Source of the DNA: Bacteroidales bacterium UBA2287
GTDB lineage: Bacteria; Bacteroidota; Bacteroidia; Bacteroidales; Tenuifilaceae
Assembly: GCA_002345675.1 (NCBI GenBank)
Contig: DDWL01000021.1
Span: 62,001-126,000 of the forward strand
Direction of reading: 5' to 3'
DNA length: 64,000 nucleotides
Part shown: piece after piece, positions 61,128 through 64,000 of the stretch
How positions within the stretch are numbered: the stretch's first letter is position 1
How the letters are laid out: each line of letters begins with the position of its first letter
Notes under the pieces: generated by a model
Databases searched by the model: none
Told to the model about the DNA's origin: nothing
The model's input: only the letters and a program-made list of their open reading frames with translations
Position numbers and translations under genes: made by a program

Positions 61128-61156
61128 AGAAAGCCGCTCTATTTGTGTGGCTTTCT
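61128..61156 (+). terminator. Terminator after the Cys/His-rich lipoprotein gene
   Basis: AGAAAGCC (61128-61135) pairs with GGCTTTCT (61149-61156) around a 13-nt loop, followed by GCGTTTT. Moderate stem. Confidence 0.55.
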
Positions 61157-61203
61157 GCGTTTTAAAAGTATTGGATTACTACTGCTAAACACAACCGCTA
61201 GAA

Positions 61204-61320
61204 AATAAAAAAGGGAACACCATATTTGGTATTCCCTTTCCTTTCTTCGGGTGGCAGGATTGGCTTCGCCGAGCTCGTCTCACAAAACGAGACTCGGTTC
61301 GAACCCCCAACCCTCTCAGT
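61204..61320 (-). pseudogene. Degenerate duplicate of the tRNA-Pro 3' half and its terminator
   Basis: The terminator hairpin 61213-61236 and the following GGGTGGCAGGATT repeat the arrangement at 61337-61385 almost exactly. Beyond GGATT the copy diverges: instead of the tRNA body there is a short hairpin (GTCTC/GAGAC) and a leftover GGTTCGAACC-like T-loop. It is not a functional tRNA. Confidence 0.6.
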
Positions 61321-61336
61321 AGTGTAAAATAAAAAA

Positions 61337-61359
61337 GGGAACACCATGTTGGTATTCCC
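61337..61359 (-). terminator. Terminator after tRNA-Pro
   Basis: GGGAACACCA (61337-61346) pairs with TGGTATTCCC (61350-61359) on the minus strand, followed by TTTTTTATTTT. It ends the tRNA-Ser/tRNA-Pro transcript. Confidence 0.8.
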
Positions 61360-61368
61360 TTTCCTTCG

Positions 61369-61443
<75 letters not shown>

Positions 61444-61456
61444 AAGGATTTTTTTG

Positions 61457-61543
61457 CGGTGAGGGGGGGATTCGAACCCCCGGTACCCTTTCGAGTACGG
61501 CAGTTTAGCAAACTGCTGGTTTCAGCCACTCACCCACCTCACC
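61457..61543 (-). tRNA. tRNA-Ser (GCT anticodon)
   Basis: An 87-nt cloverleaf with a long variable arm (CCGTACTCGAAAGGGTACCGG region): acceptor GGTGAGG/CCTCACC, anticodon loop CAGTTTGCTAAACTG with GCT, T-loop GGTTCGAATCC. It is first in the tRNA transcript. Confidence 0.95.
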
Positions 61544-61578
61544 TTACTTATGCGGGTAAGCCCCTTGCAAAAGCATGG

Positions 61579-61609
61579 CAAAAGTATAAAAACATACGAA
61601 CTAAACAAA
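61579..61609 (-). promoter_or_regulatory. Perfect promoter for the tRNA-Ser/tRNA-Pro transcript
   Basis: On the minus strand TTTG (61609-61606), 19 bp and TACTTTTG (61586-61579) fit TTTG-N19-TAnnTTTG. The start site near 61572 lies about 28 nt before tRNA-Ser. Confidence 0.75.
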
Positions 61610-61635
61610 GCTTTTGGGAAAATAATACAAAAAAA

Positions 61636-61656
61636 GGGTAACGAATTTCGTTACCC
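61636..61656 (-). terminator. Terminator after floA
   Basis: GGGTAACGAA (61636-61645) pairs with TTCGTTACCC (61647-61656); a run of T follows on the minus strand. It lies 27 bp after the floA stop. Confidence 0.8.
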
Positions 61657-61682
61657 TCTATGTATCAGACTATAAATTTTCA

Positions 61683-62660
61683 CTATTTTTTAGTCGTACC
61701 AGGGTCTTTGGCAATATTTTCGCGCATACTTGTGTCGGCTTCAATGTTACGAAGCTTATAGTAGTCCATAATTCCTAGGTTACCGCTGCGGAAAGCTTCG
61801 GCTATTGCTAATGGAATTTGTGCTTCGGCTTCAATTACTTTTGCACGAGCTTCCTGTGCTTTTGCTTTCATTTCTTGCTCCGATGCAACTGCCATAGCTC
61901 TACGCTCTTCGGCTTTTGCCTGTGCAATGTTCTTGTCGGCATTTGCTTGGTCCATTTGAAGCACAGCACCAATGTTTCGTCCTATGTCGATGTCGGCAAT
62001 ATCAATCGAAAGAATTTCGAATGCAGTACCAGCATCGAGTCCTTTTTCGAGTACAACTCTCGAAATGAAATCGGGATTTTCGAGAACCGTTTTATGCGAA
62101 GCCGACGAACCAATTGAGGAAACAATACCCTCGCCAACACGGGCAAGAACGGTTTCTTCGCCTGCGCCCCCAACCAATTGCTTAATGTTTGCGCGAACGG
62201 TAACCCTTGCCTTAGCAATAAGCTGAATACCATCCTTTGCAACAGCAGTTACAGGAGGAGTATTAATAACCTTTGGGTTAACCGACATTTGAACTGCCTC
62301 AAAAACATCGCGGCCAGCAAGGTCGATGGCTGTTGCCATTTTAAAGTCGAGAGGAATATTCGCCTTTTGGGCCGAAACAAGCGCATTAACTACCTTACGA
62401 ACCCTACCGCCAGCTAAATAGTGTGCTTCGAGCTCGTTCGAGTTAAGCTTAAGTCCAGCTTTTGTTCCAGTAATCAGCGCATCAACTATTTCTCTTGGTG
62501 GCACTTTTCGCCACCTCATAAAAATTAGCTGAATAAGCGATATTCGAACATCGGAAACCAATGCTTGAAACCAAATTCCAATTGGCACAAAATACATTAG
62601 CACAACTAGGCCAATGAAACACGCAATAATAATTGCTACATAAAGTGTAACTCCATCCAT
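61683..62660 (-). CDS. floA: Flotillin-like protein FloA
   Basis: A 325-residue SPFH protein. Two N-terminal membrane stretches (about 5-40) are followed by the YqfA/FloA domain: RWRKVPPREIVDALITGTKA, then GLDAGTAFEILSIDIADIDI and GRNIGAVLQMDQANADKNIA, and a C-terminal coiled coil with EA repeats. It forms membrane microdomains. It lies 5 bp after the nfeD gene, the normal partner, in an operon with clpS. Confidence 0.96.
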   Translation of the reverse strand: MDGVTLYVAIIIACFIGLVVLMYFVPIGIWFQALVSDVRISLIQLIFMRWRKVPPREIVDALITGTKAGLKLNSNELEAHYLAGGRVRKVVNALVSAQKANIPLDFKMATAIDLAGRDVFEAVQMSVNPKVINTPPVTAVAKDGIQLIAKARVTVRANIKQLVGGAGEETVLARVGEGIVSSIGSSASHKTVLENPDFISRVVLEKGLDAGTAFEILSIDIADIDIGRNIGAVLQMDQANADKNIAQAKAEERRAMAVASEQEMKAKAQEARAKVIEAEAQIPLAIAEAFRSGNLGIMDYYKLRNIEADTSMRENIAKDPGTTKK

Positions 62661-62665
62661 ACTAT

Positions 62666-63130
62666 TTAATTTTTAAGTTTAACAATTACATTATTACCTT
62701 CAATTCTAATTACTTCAATTTCAGATTTTTCGTTAATATAGTCACCCGTCGACTTGGCCTCAACAATCAAATTATTAATACGGGCTTTACCCATTGGGGC
62801 TAATCGGCTAATAGCAGTACCTGTGTCGCCTGGCTTAATTAAATTAGTGGTTGCATTTGTTTCAACATTGCTCTCCATATTGGTTGCCAGCGTAAACCGT
62901 TGCCATGTTTTTGAGCGAAGCGACAGTGTAATTAAAACAATTGATGCTATTATTGTAATTATGAGTGTAATGTGACCTGTTGTAGTTCCATAGCCAACAT
63001 ATGCCCAAATTATTCCGCTTATCATAAAGGCAAATCCGCCTATTCCGGCAACTGTAATACCCGGAATTAAAAGAAATTCAACAAGTAAAAGTACTAGTCC
63101 AATTATGATTAAGAAAATTATGCCTGTCAT
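62666..63130 (-). CDS. NfeD-like membrane protein
   Basis: A 154-residue protein with three or four transmembrane helices (about 2-28, 30-48, 50-72) and a soluble OB-fold domain (about 85-154: TGTAISRLAPMGKARINNLI then VEAKSTGDYINEKSEIEVIR) typical of short NfeD. It acts with flotillin. It lies 5 bp before floA and 10 bp after clpS. Confidence 0.92.
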   Translation of the reverse strand: MTGIIFLIIIGLVLLLVEFLLIPGITVAGIGGFAFMISGIIWAYVGYGTTTGHITLIITIIASIVLITLSLRSKTWQRFTLATNMESNVETNATTNLIKPGDTGTAISRLAPMGKARINNLIVEAKSTGDYINEKSEIEVIRIEGNNVIVKLKN

Positions 63131-63140
63131 TATAGTTTTA

Positions 63141-63431
63141 TTAAAATCCGTTATCGATGGTTGCGCTAAGGCCTCTTCGAGAAAACTCGTCCTTTAGCTC
63201 CTTGAGAGTAGAAAAACCACCATTTTTAACACTGCACTTTCCTTTATGGTGTGCAATAAGAGTACACTGCTCGGCCTGTATGGCATCGTGTTCACAAATA
63301 TCGACCAAGCATTTAACTACATAGTCGAATTCGTTATGGTTGTCGTTATGCAGGGTTAAGGAGTAACCTAAATCCTTACTACTATCTATCTCGTTGTTAG
63401 TAAATGGATTATGCTTAATATTGCCAGACAT
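63141..63431 (-). CDS. clpS: ClpS protease adaptor
   Basis: A 96-residue ClpS-like adaptor. The motif LTLHNDNHNEFDYVVKCLVD and ICEHDAIQAEQCTLIAHHKG with KCSVKNGG follows ClpS (hydrophobic pocket for N-degrons, Asn/Asp near the start, H-x-x-G-K motif). It delivers N-end-rule substrates to ClpAP. First gene of the clpS-nfeD-floA transcript. Confidence 0.9.
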   Translation of the reverse strand: MSGNIKHNPFTNNEIDSSKDLGYSLTLHNDNHNEFDYVVKCLVDICEHDAIQAEQCTLIAHHKGKCSVKNGGFSTLKELKDEFSRRGLSATIDNGF

Positions 63432-63467
63432 TTTTAAATTTTATTTAGAGTTAAAAATAGTACTATT

Positions 63468-64000
63468 TTATTCAATTTCAACAGTTACAACTTTAGCACC
63501 CCCAATTCCGCTCCCAATTAAGTTGTCCTTTACCCTATTAACTTCGGTTAACGACTTAAAATTTCCAACCGAATAAATAAATCCTCCTTGGCTATCGGGT
63601 TTACGAATTATATCCTTTCCAGGTGCAAGCGTACGTACAGTTTGAGAAACATCGTCGGGTAAACGCCCTTTAAATGAGCCTAAGCTAATAACGTAAACTA
63701 ATTCACTGTTTTCGGGTTGAATTTCAATTCTTGTTTCGCTGGGCGGGTTAGTTTGTTCATGCTTTTCGAGCGATTGAGCCCTCGACAGGGCAACCGAACG
63801 CCCGTTATGCCATGCAACAATAAAGGCATCCTTAAACCCAAGCCCTTTAACACTTGGCAATGCTTTTTCGGCATTTGAAAGGCTGAAAAACTTACCCACA
63901 TAGTATTTTGTAATCTTGCCCCCGCTTACCTTTTCGCCCGAAATGGGGGTCATGCCTTTAAACGATTGAATGCTAACAGGATTGCTATAAGCGCCAAGTT
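63468..64000 (-). CDS. SPOR-like repeat protein, C-terminal part (start outside the window)
   Basis: The frame is open from the stop at 63468 to the window edge (177 codons). The first visible residues are LGAYSNPVSIQSFKGMTPIS, so the ATG at 63953 is internal. Then SPOR-like units: KYYVGKFFSLSNAEKALPSV then GLGFKDAFIVAWHNGRSVAL, and VYVISLGSFKGRLPDDVSQT then IYSVGNFKSLTEVNRVKDNL. The Y-x-V-G-x-F-(x)-(S/L)-x-x-E/A pattern is that of SPOR domains, which bind peptidoglycan. It lies 36 bp before clpS on the same strand. A signal peptide or anchor is presumably outside the window. Confidence 0.75.
   Translation of the reverse strand, partial: LGAYSNPVSIQSFKGMTPISGEKVSGGKITKYYVGKFFSLSNAEKALPSVKGLGFKDAFIVAWHNGRSVALSRAQSLEKHEQTNPPSETRIEIQPENSELVYVISLGSFKGRLPDDVSQTVRTLAPGKDIIRKPDSQGGFIYSVGNFKSLTEVNRVKDNLIGSGIGGAKVVTVEIE

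Noticed and set aside
63468..63953. SPOR-like protein as a complete gene from the ATG at 63953
   Set aside because: The frame remains open to the window edge and the residues before the ATG (LGAYSNPVSIQSFKG) continue the SPOR pattern.

Overview
The window comes from a Bacteroidota chromosome, most likely the Bacteroidales/Marinilabiliales part of the phylum. Evidence: a complete Bat (aerotolerance-type) operon with MoxR; C-terminal type IX secretion (T9SS) sorting domains; SusC-like carboxypeptidase-regulatory plus TonB receptor architecture; LytTR two-component systems; ppk1 next to ppx; an AddB-like PD-(D/E)XK nuclease; DUF1573 and DUF349 proteins; no Shine-Dalgarno-like leaders; and several promoters that fit the Bacteroidota consensus TTTG-N19-TAnnTTTG exactly. 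Core genes use TCG serine codons heavily, while the toxin-antitoxin islands do not. No rRNA genes, prophage, complete insertion sequence or CRISPR array was found.

Layout. 1-5.6 kb (minus): moxR, a small exported protein, DUF58, an exported membrane-anchored Bat protein, batA, batB and the start of a batC-like gene. 5.7-5.9 kb: a 7-bp tandem repeat. 5.9-9.7 kb: an integral membrane protein, then a DUF1538 membrane protein translationally coupled to a PII-like protein. 9.9-13.7 kb: a voltage-gated-like K+ channel and an ABC-2 exporter whose permease and ATPase genes are separated by a ParDE/RelE-like toxin-antitoxin pair. 13.8-14.8 kb: a broken KilA-N gene inside a unit bounded by 9-bp inverted repeats. 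14.8-19.4 kb: ferredoxin-nitroreductase, metallo-beta-lactamase-fold hydrolase and the AddB-like nuclease. 19.4-20.0 kb: MITE copy A and an ATPase remnant. 20.1-27.2 kb: delta-60-repeat T9SS protein, pyrG, DUF349 protein, Hsp20. 27.5-33.2 kb: TonB-dependent receptor, a palindromic element, MITE copy B, a compact LytS-like kinase with its LytTR regulator, DUF1573 protein. 33.3-39.3 kb: acyl-CoA ligase, ChaN-like protein, glycosyltransferase, lipid A-type acyltransferase, inositol monophosphatase. 39.4-41.2 kb: HigBA plus an unrecognised coiled-coil/RelE-like pair. 41.2-47.5 kb: mtaB, ppx, ppk1, SixA-like phosphatase, PhoH. 47.7-55.0 kb: beta-propeller histidine kinase, LytTR regulator and a divergent secreted papain-like protease. 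55.2-58.5 kb: a LolA-like/YidD/TM2-like envelope cluster. 58.7-61.1 kb: a second TonB receptor and a Cys/His-rich lipoprotein. 61.2-61.6 kb: tRNA-Ser and tRNA-Pro with a degenerate duplicate of the tRNA-Pro tail. 61.7-64.0 kb: floA, nfeD, clpS and the 3' part of a SPOR-like gene.

The most interesting signals are in the accessory DNA. Two copies of a roughly 235-bp hairpin MITE are present, and the end of one copy supplies the -33 box of a perfect promoter for a sensor-less kinase/regulator operon. A KilA-N unit lies between inverted repeats with an attC-like block at its end. An uncharacterised two-gene module is driven by a perfect promoter and followed by a structured non-coding block. The higBA operator overlaps its own start codon. 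A 40-bp perfect palindrome sits inside a larger palindromic element, and its 18-bp core recurs 9.3 kb away.
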